Assembly (NCBI GenBank): GCA_019118885.1
Contig: DWYB01000072.1
Location: 1 to 64,000, forward strand
Direction of reading: 5' to 3'
Length of the DNA: 64,000 nucleotides
From: Candidatus Mediterraneibacter surreyensis
Lineage (GTDB): Bacteria; Bacillota; Clostridia; Lachnospirales; Lachnospiraceae
Shown: positions 23,746 through 33,538 of the stretch, in pieces
Position numbering within the stretch: position 1 is the stretch's first letter
Layout: each line of letters opens with the position of its first letter
The notes under the pieces: generated by a model
Told to the model about the DNA's origin: nothing
The model's database searches: none
What the model saw: the letters and a program-made list of their open reading frames with translations, nothing else
Program-made: the position numbers and the translations under genes

Positions 23746-25059
23746 TTACTCTCCCAGGATCGCATCGATCAGATCCTGTCCGCTTGATTTTACAATAACT
23801 ATAGGAACTTGTAAAGCGTCAGACACCTGACTTACCGTATAATCATCCAGAAAAATATCCTCATCCGCTTTCAACATATTACACGGGAGCAGTAGCTTTT
23901 CTCCCAGTTCTTTATCCGCAAGCTGAGCCATAATATCCTGCGCAGTCACAAGCCCCGCCACAGTGATCCGATCTCCGAAAAAGTCGTTTCGGATCGGATA
24001 GACGCTGATCCTGATGTTCGGATATTTTTCTTTAAGTTTCTGCGCCATTTTCTCCAGATACGGTCCGGCAAGTCTTCCTGTGGCAATAGAAACCGACCTT
24101 CTTCTGCCGTCTCCTTCTGCCTGGCTGTATGCCTCTTCAAACTCATTGATCAGAAGGCGCAGCATACCCACTCCGTTTTCCAGTTGGAGATAACCGTCAT
24201 AACGCTCTTCTTCCGGGATGTCCTGTTCCGCCAGCAGATACCACTCATCTCCGGCATGGATAAAGTGAACTCCGTACTCCTCATAGATTTTCTTCTGCCA
24301 TCTGTGTATGACAGAGAGCACTTCTCCCGCTTCCTCTTTCGTAAAAGGCTCCAGCGGATACAGCCCTTCCCGGAATCTCGTAAGCCCTACCGGCACTACA
24401 GATACACTTTTCAAAAGAGGAAGATACCCTGTCAGATCACGGATCGATCGCTCCAGCTCCTCCCCGTCATTGACGCCTTTGCAGAGGACAATCTGCCCGT
24501 TCATTTCAATACCGCCCTGATAGAGCTGGTCCACTTTCCTCAGCGCATCTCCTGCAAACCGGTTATGCAGCATCTTACACCGAAGTTCAGGATTTGTTGT
24601 CTGGAAGGATATGTTGATCGGTTCAAGCCGGTACCGTATAATCCTCTCAATATCGTGATCGCTCATATTGGTAAGCGTCACATAATTTCCCTGAAGGAAA
24701 GATAGCCGGGAGTCATCATCTTTAAAGTAAAGCGTATCCCGCATCCCTTCCGGCATCTGATCGATAAAACAGAACATACACTTATTCCTGCAGGAACGGT
24801 ATTCATCCATAAGGCCCGGACCAAATTCCATTCCCAGCTGCTCGTCCGCATCTTTCTCGATCTCCAGCTCCCACTGTTCACCGTCGGCTTTCTCCATCAG
24901 AAGAAGTATCTCCTCATCTTCAGAATAGAACTGATAATCAAAGATATCCTCGATCACATTGCCGTTGATGGACAAAAGTCTGTCCCCCGGCTCGATTCCC
25001 AGCTCATCGGCAATACTTCCGGGAACGATACTCTTTACAACATGTTCATGAATTTTCAT
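23746..25059 (-). CDS. DUF512 family radical SAM protein with PDZ domain
   Basis: Conserved clostridial protein of unknown reaction. The 437-residue chain from the ATG at 25059 begins with a PDZ-like domain (VVKSIVPGSIADELGIEPGDRLLSIN cut across residues 8-33), then a radical SAM cluster motif CRNKCMFC (C90, C94, C97), a FQTTNPELRCKML segment and a C-terminal DUF512 domain. The upstream extension to 25188 crosses the promoter and is not coding. GAGGAG lies 13 nt before the ATG, a rather long spacing. The gene heads the der-plsY-gpsA-spoIVA series. Confidence 0.88.
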   Translation of the reverse strand: MKIHEHVVKSIVPGSIADELGIEPGDRLLSINGNVIEDIFDYQFYSEDEEILLLMEKADGEQWELEIEKDADEQLGMEFGPGLMDEYRSCRNKCMFCFIDQMPEGMRDTLYFKDDDSRLSFLQGNYVTLTNMSDHDIERIIRYRLEPINISFQTTNPELRCKMLHNRFAGDALRKVDQLYQGGIEMNGQIVLCKGVNDGEELERSIRDLTGYLPLLKSVSVVPVGLTRFREGLYPLEPFTKEEAGEVLSVIHRWQKKIYEEYGVHFIHAGDEWYLLAEQDIPEEERYDGYLQLENGVGMLRLLINEFEEAYSQAEGDGRRRSVSIATGRLAGPYLEKMAQKLKEKYPNIRISVYPIRNDFFGDRITVAGLVTAQDIMAQLADKELGEKLLLPCNMLKADEDIFLDDYTVSQVSDALQVPIVIVKSSGQDLIDAILGE

Positions 25060-25093
25060 AACAGACTGCTGACTCCTCTCTTGATTCCTGTCA

Positions 25094-25121
25094 AGTATAA
25101 CACAATTCACAACCTGAGCAA
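25094..25121 (-). promoter_or_regulatory. possible promoter for the DUF512-der operon
   Basis: On the minus strand, TTGCTC (25116-25121), 16-nt spacer and TATACT (25094-25099), about 35 nt upstream of the proposed start codon. Confidence 0.45.
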
Positions 25122-25142
25122 AGGTTATTCTGCTCCTTGTAC

Positions 25143-25171
25143 TTGAATTTAGGGTATAAAAATGATATAAA
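25143..25171 (+). promoter_or_regulatory. vegetative promoter for prs
   Basis: TTGAAT (25143-25148), 17-nt spacer, TATAAA (25166-25171), divergent from the DUF512 promoter. Confidence 0.7.
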
Positions 25172-25213
25172 TGATATGTAAATTTCACTTTTTATATCAA
25201 ACAGGAGAAAAAA

Positions 25214-26398
25214 ATGTCTACAAATGTCGAACAATTAGAGAAAACACTTCCCGTTGCTCCTCTGAAAATAGCGGCTATGGAGAGCTGCCGGGAACTCGGC
25301 CGGAAAGTCAACGACTATATCGTATCTTTCCGTCAGAACACCATCAACGAAGTATCCGAATCTTCCCTGTATGTCAACTACAGATCAAACAATTACCTGG
25401 TAGACTGCCAGTGCCCCCGTTTCGGAACAGGAGAGGCAAAAGGTATCTTAAGAGAGACAATCCGCGGAACCGATCTTTTCATTATGACCGATGTCTGCAA
25501 CTACAGTCTCACTTACACTGTAAACGGACATCTGAACCACATGTCTCCGGATGACCACTATCAGGATCTGAAAAGAATCATCTCCGCCGCTACCGGGAAA
25601 GCCCACCGTATCAATGTAATCATGCCGTTTCTTTATGAGAGCCGCCAGCACAAGCGTACCAAGAGAGAATCGCTCGACTGCGCACTTGCTCTGGAGGAAC
25701 TGACAGCTATGGGGGTTTCCAGCATCGTTACCTTTGATGCCCATGATCCGCGTGTACAGAACGCCATTCCTCTGAGCGGCTTTGACAGTTTCAACCCGCC
25801 GTATCAGTTTATGAAAGCGCTCTTCCGTGCGGTTCCGGATCTCATCCCGGACAAAGAGCATCTCATGATCATCAGTCCCGACGAGGGAGCGATGCACAGA
25901 GCCGTCTATTTTTCCAACGTGCTCGGTGTGGACATGGGAATGTTCTATAAGAGACGCGATTATTCTGTCATCGTAAACGGCAAAAACCCTATCGTCGCAC
26001 ATGAATTTCTCGGAGACGACGTAAAAGGAAAAGATGTGATCATCGTCGATGACATGATCTCGTCAGGCGGCAGCATGCTGGATGTAGCGAAACAGTTAAA
26101 AGACCGCAATGCCGGACGCGTTTTTGTATGTACTACTTTCGGGCTGTTCACGGATGGCCTTGATAAATTCGACGAGTACTATGAGAAAGGTTACATCAAT
26201 AAAGTCGTAACTACGAACCTTACTTATCTTCCTCCGGAACTGTATGAAAAACCATATTTTGTTCCTGCAGACATGAGTAAGTTTCTTGCCCTTATCATAG
26301 ATTCCCTGAACCATGACGTGACAATCGGAACTGTAATGAATCCGACTGACAAGATCCATACGCTTCTGGAAAAGAAAGCGCGCGGGGAACAATTCTAA
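25214..26398 (+). CDS. prs: ribose-phosphate pyrophosphokinase, divergent long form
   Basis: Makes PRPP from ribose 5-phosphate and ATP for nucleotide, histidine and tryptophan synthesis. The PRPP-binding loop VIIVDDMISSGGSM (275-288) and the catalytic TFDAHD (173-178) are clear. At 394 residues it is about 80 longer than the usual 315-residue enzyme, and segments that are nearly invariant elsewhere (ARQDRK-type nucleotide loop) read differently here (FLYESRQHKRTKRES, 139-153). Such long forms occur in Lachnospiraceae. ACAGGAG precedes the ATG. It may be the sole or a second PRPP synthetase; the window cannot tell. Confidence 0.88.
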   Translation: MSTNVEQLEKTLPVAPLKIAAMESCRELGRKVNDYIVSFRQNTINEVSESSLYVNYRSNNYLVDCQCPRFGTGEAKGILRETIRGTDLFIMTDVCNYSLTYTVNGHLNHMSPDDHYQDLKRIISAATGKAHRINVIMPFLYESRQHKRTKRESLDCALALEELTAMGVSSIVTFDAHDPRVQNAIPLSGFDSFNPPYQFMKALFRAVPDLIPDKEHLMIISPDEGAMHRAVYFSNVLGVDMGMFYKRRDYSVIVNGKNPIVAHEFLGDDVKGKDVIIVDDMISSGGSMLDVAKQLKDRNAGRVFVCTTFGLFTDGLDKFDEYYEKGYINKVVTTNLTYLPPELYEKPYFVPADMSKFLALIIDSLNHDVTIGTVMNPTDKIHTLLEKKARGEQF

Positions 26399-26428
26399 GC
26401 CTGACCCAGACTCAGATAGAAAGAAAAA

Positions 26429-26466
26429 GAATGCGGAAACCGTATACCGGTTCCTGCATTCTTTTT
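26429..26466. terminator. bidirectional terminator between prs and the DUF1653 gene
   Basis: Stem GAATGCGGAAACCG / CGGTTCCTGCATTC around a short loop, with CTTTTT after it on the plus strand and a T run on the minus strand as well. It serves both convergent genes. Confidence 0.85.
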
Positions 26467-26476
26467 ATATGCCGTC

Positions 26477-26971
26477 TCATCTGAGCCGGCCGCTCTCATA
26501 CCTGCTCTTTGTTTTTAAAAACCGCATCAGGGCTGCGTATCGTTCTTCTACCGTATCGGAATTCTCCGTAAATTCCAGGCTTTCCGCTGCTGCCGTAAGA
26601 AATCTGGCGTCAATCTCGGGCCGGTGTTTCTGAAGGAACTGTATCCGCTCTTCATTGTCATTCAAATCAAGAAATTCAAGGATCAATGTCGTGGTATTTC
26701 CATGACGCTTCAGTCCCAATGCAGTTCCTGTTCTCTGATCTCTGCATAGTTCAAAACGGTATTTCTGATCCGAATGAGGATATTTCCCGGTATCCAGCGG
26801 ACTTAAAAAAGCCTCAAGAAAGCTGGCATACACTTTCCGTGTTTCTCCTGTCGTCTCAAATATGACCATGTCTTCTCCGGTTTCCGTACACACGGCAAGA
26901 TCCAGGATCCTGTACTTTTTCCCTTTAAAATGCCTGTAAATGTCTCCTTTTTTCGGAAGCCTTCTATCCAT
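26477..26971 (-). CDS. DUF1653 domain protein
   Basis: The 164-residue protein starts with a DUF1653-type beta domain (KGDIYRHFKGKKYRILDLA, residues 8-26; MVIFETTGETRKVYASFLEAFL, about 34-55; KYPHSDQKYRFEL). The remaining 90 residues are charged and helical (FLDLNDNEERIQFLQKHRPEID) without a recognised motif. Function unknown. AAAGGAG precedes the ATG; it lies 25 nt after ilvA and is the last gene of the rnc-smc-ftsY-ilvA series. Confidence 0.8.
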   Translation of the reverse strand: MDRRLPKKGDIYRHFKGKKYRILDLAVCTETGEDMVIFETTGETRKVYASFLEAFLSPLDTGKYPHSDQKYRFELCRDQRTGTALGLKRHGNTTTLILEFLDLNDNEERIQFLQKHRPEIDARFLTAAAESLEFTENSDTVEERYAALMRFLKTKSRYESGRLR

Positions 26972-26996
26972 GACGCACGCTCCTTTCCAAGCGGTT

Positions 26997-28211
26997 TTAA
27001 TATAGTTTCGCGCTTATCAGTTTTGGTCTGAACCCGTTTTTCTCCAGCGCATCCAGGATTCTGTTCTTGTGTTCTGTTCCAAAAGCCTCCATAGTGATCC
27101 TGAGCTCCACAGCCGCATTTCTGTTTGTGCTGACGAACTGATTATGCTCCAGTTTTATTACATTTCCCTGCTCATCAGCAATGGTCTTGGCCACCTGAAC
27201 CAATTCGCCCGGCTTATCCGGAAGCAGGACAGATACGGAAAAGATACGGTCTCTCTGAATCAGTCCGTGCTGCACGATAGAAGACATTGTAATCACATCC
27301 ATATTTCCGCCGCTTAAGATACAGACCACTTTCTTTCCTCTGAGATCCAGCTGTTTTAAAGCGGCTACAGACAGAAGACCGGAATTCTCCACTATCATCT
27401 TATGATTTTCCACCATATCAAGGAACGCCCCGATCAGCTCGTCGTCTTCTACGAGCAGCATATCGTCTACGTTCTCCTGTACATAAGGCAGGATCTTATC
27501 CCCGACAGCTTTCACCGCAGTTCCGTCTGCAATCGTGTTGGCGCTGTCAAGTTCCACTACTTCACCTGCACGGAGAGCCGCCGTCATGCTGGCTGCCTCC
27601 GCAGGCTCAACACCGATTACTTTGATCTTCGGATTAAGCATTTTCGCCAGAGTTGACACTCCGGAAATCAGTCCGCCGCCTCCCACGGGTACGAGAATAT
27701 AGTCCACTGTAGGCAGTTCCTGCACAATCTCCATTGCGATCGTTCCCTGTCCCGTCGCCACATCTGTATCGTTAAAAGGATGTACAAATGTATACCCTTC
27801 CTTTTCAGCCAGCTCACATGCATACTTGTAGGCATCGTCATAAACATCTCCGTGCAGGATTACTTCAGCCCCGTAACTCTTCGTCCGGTTCACTTTGATC
27901 AGGGGAGTTACGGTAGGCATAACGATTACGGACTTGCATCCGAACTTTTTCGCTGCGAACGCCACGCCCTGAGCGTGATTTCCCGCTGAAGCTGTGATCA
28001 GTCCGCGGGCTTTCTCCTCGTCGGAAAGCGTACTGATCTTATAATACGCTCCACGGATCTTATACGCACCTGTATGCTGCATATTTTCCGGTTTCAAATA
28101 CACTTTTCCGCCTGTCTGCTCACTTAAGTATTCGCTGTGGATCAGTTTTGTAGGGTTGGTCACTTTCTTGACCAGCTCACTGGCCTCTTCAAATTTTTCC
28201 AGTGTCATCAT
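26997..28211 (-). CDS. ilvA: threonine ammonia-lyase
   Basis: PLP enzyme that deaminates threonine to 2-oxobutyrate, feeding isoleucine synthesis or threonine catabolism. The 404-residue protein has the PLP lysine in HTGAYKIRGA (K51), the phosphate-binding VGGGGLISG (about 176-184) and a single C-terminal ACT-like domain (about 330-404). This short form is typical of TdcB-like or clostridial IlvA enzymes rather than the 510-residue E. coli IlvA with two regulatory domains. AGAAGG precedes the ATG. It follows ftsY by 24 nt; ilvB and ilvD are about 20 kb away. Confidence 0.93.
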   Translation of the reverse strand: MMTLEKFEEASELVKKVTNPTKLIHSEYLSEQTGGKVYLKPENMQHTGAYKIRGAYYKISTLSDEEKARGLITASAGNHAQGVAFAAKKFGCKSVIVMPTVTPLIKVNRTKSYGAEVILHGDVYDDAYKYACELAEKEGYTFVHPFNDTDVATGQGTIAMEIVQELPTVDYILVPVGGGGLISGVSTLAKMLNPKIKVIGVEPAEAASMTAALRAGEVVELDSANTIADGTAVKAVGDKILPYVQENVDDMLLVEDDELIGAFLDMVENHKMIVENSGLLSVAALKQLDLRGKKVVCILSGGNMDVITMSSIVQHGLIQRDRIFSVSVLLPDKPGELVQVAKTIADEQGNVIKLEHNQFVSTNRNAAVELRITMEAFGTEHKNRILDALEKNGFRPKLISAKLY

Positions 28212-28235
28212 TTTTTATTCCTTCTTTCCGATATT

Positions 28236-29168
28236 TTATTCCTCTTCCCTGTAGAACAAAGCGTTCACAAACTCTTCCGAATTGAATTTCTGCAGATCGT
28301 CGATTGTCTCTCCGACCCCGATATATTTCACCGGGATCCCAAGCTCCGCCTGGATTGCCACGGCTATTCCTCCCTTTGCCGTTCCATCCATCTTCGTCAG
28401 GATTACTCCCGTGATATCCGCCACTTCATTAAATTCTTTTGCCTGTGCCAGCGCATTCTGCCCTGTCGTTGCATCCAGCACGACGAGGGTCTCCCTGAAT
28501 GCTTCCGGGTATTCTCTGTCGATCACACGATTAATCTTTTTCAGTTCTTCCATCAGGTTCTTTTTATTGTGGAGGCGTCCGGCGGTATCGCAGAGCAGGA
28601 CATCCGCCTTGCGGGCTTTTGCAGCCGCTACGGCATCGTAGATAACCGAGGCCGGATCCGCTCCTTCCTGCCCTCCGATCATATCCACTCCGGCGCGGTT
28701 TGCCCATTCTTTCAGCTGCTCGCCGGCTGCGGCTCGGAAAGTGTCTGCCGCCGCAAGGACAACACGTTTCCCCTGATCTTTTAATTTCCCCGCCAGTTTT
28801 CCGATTGTCGTAGTCTTTCCGACTCCGTTTACACCGATCACAAAAACAACTGACGTCCTGTTTTCAAATTCATAAGCCGTCTCTCCCACATCCATCTGTT
28901 CCCTGATGCTGTCGATCAGGAGCTGCCGGCATTCCATCGGCTCCTTGATATGCTCAGAGCGCACCTTTTCTTTCAGATCATCCAGAATATTCATGGTGGC
29001 ACGCACTCCCAGATCTCCCATGATCAGCGTTTCTTCCAGCTCCTCATAAAAATCATCGTCGATCTTGGAAAAGCCATGGAATATGCTGTCCATACCGGAT
29101 ACGATATTATCTCTGGTCTTTGTAAGTCCTGACACAAGGCGCTTGAAAAAGCCTTTCTTTTCTTCCAT
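28236..29168 (-). CDS. ftsY: signal recognition particle receptor FtsY
   Basis: GTPase that docks SRP-ribosome complexes at the membrane. The 310-residue protein has an N domain (residues 1-100), P-loop GVNGVGKTTTIGK (112-124), the DTFRAAAGEQL and DTAGRLHNK motifs, and the C-terminal GVGETIDDLQKFN. It lacks the long acidic A domain of proteobacterial FtsY, as usual in Firmicutes. GAAGGAG precedes the ATG. It follows smc by 34 nt; rnc-smc-ftsY is a classic Firmicutes cluster. Confidence 0.97.
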   Translation of the reverse strand: MEEKKGFFKRLVSGLTKTRDNIVSGMDSIFHGFSKIDDDFYEELEETLIMGDLGVRATMNILDDLKEKVRSEHIKEPMECRQLLIDSIREQMDVGETAYEFENRTSVVFVIGVNGVGKTTTIGKLAGKLKDQGKRVVLAAADTFRAAAGEQLKEWANRAGVDMIGGQEGADPASVIYDAVAAAKARKADVLLCDTAGRLHNKKNLMEELKKINRVIDREYPEAFRETLVVLDATTGQNALAQAKEFNEVADITGVILTKMDGTAKGGIAVAIQAELGIPVKYIGVGETIDDLQKFNSEEFVNALFYREEE

Positions 29169-29202
29169 TGTGCTATCTCTCCTTCTTTTTCATTTACAGT
29201 TA

Positions 29203-32200
29203 TTATTTATCCAGCTCATTCTCAAGAAGATCCACAGATACCAGTGTGGACACTCCTTTCTCCTGCATCGTGATACCATACAGACGATCCGCCAGTGACA
29301 TTGTTCCCCGGCGGTGCGTAATCACGATAAACTGAGTATTTTTCGTCAGCTTGTGGAGATACCGGGCGAACCTGGTCACGTTGTTGTCATCCAGCGCCGC
29401 CTCAATCTCATCCAGAAGACAGAAAGGAGACGGTTTTAAGTTCTGGATAGCGAACAGCAGGGAAATCGCGGTCAAAGCTTTCTCCCCTCCAGAGAGTTGC
29501 ATCATATTCTGCAGTTTCTTTCCTGGAGGCTGAGCGATAATCCGGATTCCTGCCTCCAGGATATCCTCGTCTTCCATCAGCTCCAGCGTTCCTTTTCCAC
29601 CTCCGAAAAGCTCCCGGAACACAATATTAAACTCATCTGCGATCCGCTTAAACTGTTCGCTGAACTGCTTTCTCATAGCCGTATCCAGCTCATCAATGAT
29701 CTGGACCAGAGTAGCCTCGGCCTCCACAAGGTCGTCGTGCTGCCCTTTCAGAAATTCATATCTTTCAGACACATTCTTATAGTCCTCGATGGCATTGACA
29801 TTGACAGTTCCCAGCTGTCTGATTTCATTTTTCAGTGTCTGTATCTGCCGCTTCATATATGCAAGATCCGTAAGATCCGGATCCCGCAGTTCCATGGCAT
29901 GGTTATATGTGATCTCGTACTCTTCCCACATATAATTCATCTGTTTTTCAGAAGAAGCCTCGTAGGACTCTTTCTGGCTGTTCAGACGGAAACACTCTTT
30001 GTCAAGAGCCGCAATATGTTTCGAGAGTTCTTCCCGCATACGGAGAAAATCTTTATGTTTCTGATTGAGCTCATCCCTTTTCTTCGTCTGCTCTTCGATC
30101 TTACTTCCAATCTCCTCAAACAGCACTTTCGAGTCTTCGATAGTCTTCTTGAGTTCGGCAATCTGATCTTCCTTTGCGCGTATCTCCTGGGATGCACTGT
30201 CTTTGTTCTGATCCAGCTCCTTTAATTCGTCCTGGAATTTACCAATCTCCTCCTCAATACGTGATATATTTTCACTGATAAATTCATTCTGCTGTTCCAG
30301 AGCCGCGAGGGCAAGATGAACCTCTTCCGACTGCTTCAGACGAATATTTTCTGTCTCTTTCTCCTCCTCCAGATTTTTCTGCAGGCTCTCAATCCCGGTA
30401 TTTAACTCCTGTTCCAGGCTCTCGGATGTCTCCAGTTCCATCTGGATCGATTCTTCATTTTCAGCGATCTGACGTAACTGCTTTTCCAGAGTCCGCTGCT
30501 CGTCAGCAAATCTTTCATGCCTCTCTTTCGCCTCTCTCTGACGGATCCTGGTCTGCTCCACGTTCATCTTTTCCGTATTTTCCCGGACGGAAGCCCTGCG
30601 CAGTTCTTTCTGAATCTCGTCGATTACATTATAACATGAGGCCCGCTCGTTTTTCAGAGTGCCGACCTGCTTTTCCATGTTGTCCATATCCGTCTTCAAC
30701 ATGGCCACAGTCTTCTCAAATTCTTCAATCTCGCGGCGGCGGCTTAAAAGATTGCTTGAGTTCTTAAACGCACCTCCGGTCATAGAACCGCCGGGATTGA
30801 TCAGCTCCCCTTCCAGCGTAACAAGGCGCAGCGACTGACGGTATTTCCTCGCGATCCTGATCCCGTCATCAATCGTCCTGACGACAATCGTTCTTCCAAG
30901 CAGCTGATCCGCCAGACCTTCAAAGCGCTGTTCTACATGTACAAGCGTATTTGCAAGACCGATCACGCCGCTTTCTTTTAGTGCCTCCGGATTGCGGATT
31001 CCGCCGCTCCCGTGCATGCTCGTAAGAGGAAGAAATGTCGCCCGGCCGAATTTATTCGTCTTTAGAAAAGCAATCATCCGTTTTGCCGTATCTTCATTGT
31101 CTGTTACAATATTCTGAATACTTCCTCCAAGAGCGGTCTCAATGGCGATCTCATACTCTTTGTCCACTTTGATGATATCTGCCACTACCCCGATCAGACC
31201 TTTTTCCCTTTCCTTATTGGCCATCACTTTCCGGATGCTGTTTCCATATCCGTCATATCGCTCTGTTATATTTTTAAGAGACTCCAGTCGCGAGGATTCT
31301 CTGTGGTAAGCCGTCTGCCCGATCCGAAGTTTCTCCTGTTTCTCACTTAATTCTTTCTGAAATCGTTCGATCTTCCGCTCATTCTCCGCAATCTGCTCAT
31401 TGTATCCCCGAATTGTCTCCTGTACTTTCTCCAGCTCTTCCTCATACTGATTCAGACGCTCCGAAAGCCGCTCCGCCTCTTCAGAAATCTCCAGCATATT
31501 CCGGGCAAGCTCCGCCTTTCTGACAGCAATCTGATCTTTTGTCGTGTCATAATGCTGGATCTTTGCTTTTGTGGAAGCCCTGTTTCCCAGGATATCCATG
31601 ATCTCCTGTTTCTTTTCCTCGATCTGAGCTGTATGTTCTGCAATCCGGCTCTGCACCTCGATCAGGCCCGATTTTGCCTCTCTGTCCTGTGTCTGAGCCT
31701 TCTGAAGTTTTGTCTGAACCTCGGTTTTTTCCTGATCCAGCGAACTTTTCTGTTCCTGCCTGGCTCCAATCTCCGCATGAATGGTATTTGCACGGTTTCC
31801 ATAATGCTCGTCATTCATCCGAGCCGTATTGATCTGTTCTTTCAGTACGTTGATCTGCCCCTCAAGCTGCTGCTTGAGAAGATTTGTCTCATTCATCTGA
31901 TTTCTGGCAGTCTCAATGGCAAGATCAATTTCTTCCACTTCTTCTTCGATGGACTCGTACTCCTCTTTCATCTTGTCATAACGTTCATTGGACTCTTCCA
32001 TCTCAGACGACGCGATCGTATACTTTTCCTCCAGCTCTTTGATCCGTTCCCGGAGACGCTCCTCCTCCAGAAGGAACATATTGATGTCAAATGTTTTTAG
32101 CTCTTCCTTTTTCTTTAAATATTCCTTTGCGGTCTCCGACTGTTTTTCCAGCGGTCCGAGCTGCTTTTCAAGCTCTGCGAGGATATCATTGACACGGGTG

Positions 32201-32763
32201 AGATTCATACGCTCTTCCTCCAGTTTCTTCAGAGAAAGATTCTTTCTTCGCTTGAATTTCACAATCCCTGCCGCCTCGTCAAAAAGCTCCCGGCGTTCCT
32301 CAGGCTTTCCGCTTAATATCTTGTCGATCTGTCCCTGTCCAATGATCGAGTATCCCTCTTTTCCGATACCTGTATCATAGAACATTTCGTTGATATCTTT
32401 CAACCGGCATGCAGCTCCGTTGATCAGGTATTCGCTCTCACCGGAACGGTACAGCTTTCGCGTCACTGTCACTTCCTCGTAATCCACAGGGAGCTTATGA
32501 TCTGAATTATCCAGCGTGATAGCAACAGAGGCATAACTGAGCGGCTTTCTGTTCTCCGTACCGGAGAAAATGACATCCTGCATACTTCCGCCTCTTAACT
32601 GCTTTACACGCTGCTCACCAAGCACCCAGCGCACGGCATCGGCCACGTTGCTCTTTCCGCTCCCGTTTGGCCCCACGATACCGGTGATCCCGTTATGGAA
32701 ATCAAATTTTATCTTGTTCGCAAAGGACTTAAATCCCTGTACTTCTATGTTCTTTAAATACAT
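29203..32763 (-). CDS. smc: chromosome segregation protein SMC
   Basis: Condensin ATPase that organises and separates chromosomes. The 1186-residue protein has an N-terminal head with FHNGITGIVGPNGSGKSN (Walker A, about residues 22-39) and QLRGGSMQDVIFSG, a long coiled coil, a globular hinge (about 505-670, with FGRATFLPL and GGSMTGG), a second coiled coil, and a C-terminal head with the ABC signature QLSGGEKALTA and Walker B FCLLDEIEAALDD. Full length. It starts 12 nt after rnc. Confidence 0.98.
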   Translation of the reverse strand: MYLKNIEVQGFKSFANKIKFDFHNGITGIVGPNGSGKSNVADAVRWVLGEQRVKQLRGGSMQDVIFSGTENRKPLSYASVAITLDNSDHKLPVDYEEVTVTRKLYRSGESEYLINGAACRLKDINEMFYDTGIGKEGYSIIGQGQIDKILSGKPEERRELFDEAAGIVKFKRRKNLSLKKLEEERMNLTRVNDILAELEKQLGPLEKQSETAKEYLKKKEELKTFDINMFLLEEERLRERIKELEEKYTIASSEMEESNERYDKMKEEYESIEEEVEEIDLAIETARNQMNETNLLKQQLEGQINVLKEQINTARMNDEHYGNRANTIHAEIGARQEQKSSLDQEKTEVQTKLQKAQTQDREAKSGLIEVQSRIAEHTAQIEEKKQEIMDILGNRASTKAKIQHYDTTKDQIAVRKAELARNMLEISEEAERLSERLNQYEEELEKVQETIRGYNEQIAENERKIERFQKELSEKQEKLRIGQTAYHRESSRLESLKNITERYDGYGNSIRKVMANKEREKGLIGVVADIIKVDKEYEIAIETALGGSIQNIVTDNEDTAKRMIAFLKTNKFGRATFLPLTSMHGSGGIRNPEALKESGVIGLANTLVHVEQRFEGLADQLLGRTIVVRTIDDGIRIARKYRQSLRLVTLEGELINPGGSMTGGAFKNSSNLLSRRREIEEFEKTVAMLKTDMDNMEKQVGTLKNERASCYNVIDEIQKELRRASVRENTEKMNVEQTRIRQREAKERHERFADEQRTLEKQLRQIAENEESIQMELETSESLEQELNTGIESLQKNLEEEKETENIRLKQSEEVHLALAALEQQNEFISENISRIEEEIGKFQDELKELDQNKDSASQEIRAKEDQIAELKKTIEDSKVLFEEIGSKIEEQTKKRDELNQKHKDFLRMREELSKHIAALDKECFRLNSQKESYEASSEKQMNYMWEEYEITYNHAMELRDPDLTDLAYMKRQIQTLKNEIRQLGTVNVNAIEDYKNVSERYEFLKGQHDDLVEAEATLVQIIDELDTAMRKQFSEQFKRIADEFNIVFRELFGGGKGTLELMEDEDILEAGIRIIAQPPGKKLQNMMQLSGGEKALTAISLLFAIQNLKPSPFCLLDEIEAALDDNNVTRFARYLHKLTKNTQFIVITHRRGTMSLADRLYGITMQEKGVSTLVSVDLLENELDK

Positions 32764-32775
32764 ATGTCACCTGCT

Positions 32776-33465
32776 TTACCCTTGTTTACGGAACCTCAGT
32801 ATGGCCTGATAGGCTGCCTGCTGTTCTGCCGCTTTCTTAGTTCTGCCTTTTCCCTCACCGTAGGGCGTATCTCCAACCAGAACTTCCGCATAGAAAGCCT
32901 TATTGTGATCAGGTCCTTCCTCCTTAAGCAGGCGGTATGATATCTCTCCGCATTTTTTTGCCTGTACCATTTCCTGAAGGATAGTTTTACTATCATAAAA
33001 GAGTTTCTTATTTTCGAGATCCGTCAGGACAAATCTGTGGATAAACTCTTTTGCACTAGTAAAACCACCGTCCAGATAGACAGCGCCGATTAACGCTTCC
33101 ATCGCATCAGAGGTAACAGAATCTCTCAGTCTTCCCCCGGTAGCCTCCTCGCCCTTTCCCAGCAGGAGATAGTCTCCCAGGCCGATATCCCGCGCGCAGA
33201 GTGCAAGCGACGGCTCGCAGACCATACTTGCTCTCGTCTTGGTCAGTTCTCCCTCCGGAGTATGAGGAGATTCCGTAAAAAGATACTCGCTGGAAACCAG
33301 CTCGAGTACTGCATCCCCCAGGAATTCTAATCTTTCATTACATCTGTATTTCGGAAGATGCTTTTCATTTGTATAGGAACTGTGCATCATAGCCTGTTCC
33401 AAAAGAGAAAAATCCTTAAACGTATATCCTGTCTTCTTTTCCAATTCTTTTAATTTCTCAGCCAT
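32776..33465 (-). CDS. rnc: ribonuclease III
   Basis: Double-strand-specific endonuclease for rRNA and mRNA processing. The 229-residue protein has the signature ERLEFLGDAVLEL (44-56), acidic catalytic residues in DAMEALIGAVYLDGG and a C-terminal dsRNA-binding domain (ILQEMVQAKKCG to KKAAEQQAA). Start choice is uncertain: the ATG at 33465 has GAGG only 3 nt upstream, and the GTG at 33474 has no site. The gene follows the acpP terminator closely, so expression probably depends on read-through or on a promoter I cannot resolve. The long hairpins in this window are possible substrates for this enzyme. Confidence 0.96.
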   Translation of the reverse strand: MAEKLKELEKKTGYTFKDFSLLEQAMMHSSYTNEKHLPKYRCNERLEFLGDAVLELVSSEYLFTESPHTPEGELTKTRASMVCEPSLALCARDIGLGDYLLLGKGEEATGGRLRDSVTSDAMEALIGAVYLDGGFTSAKEFIHRFVLTDLENKKLFYDSKTILQEMVQAKKCGEISYRLLKEEGPDHNKAFYAEVLVGDTPYGEGKGRTKKAAEQQAAYQAILRFRKQG

Positions 33466-33490
33466 ATTCCTCACATTTTCTTATGAAAAC

Positions 33491-33514
33491 GAAAAAGCCC
33501 ACAGGGGCTTTTTC
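33491..33514 (-). terminator. intrinsic terminator after acpP
   Basis: Stem GAAAAAGCCC/GGGCTTTTTC with a 4-base loop, 25 nt beyond the acpP stop; on the minus strand the T-rich end continues as CGTTTTC. Confidence 0.8.
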
Positions 33515-33538
33515 GCTTCAGATTGTAGACTTTTTTAC

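Noticed and set aside
25060-25188. 43-codon upstream extension of the DUF512 protein
   Set aside because: It overlaps both divergent promoters and has no ribosome binding site.
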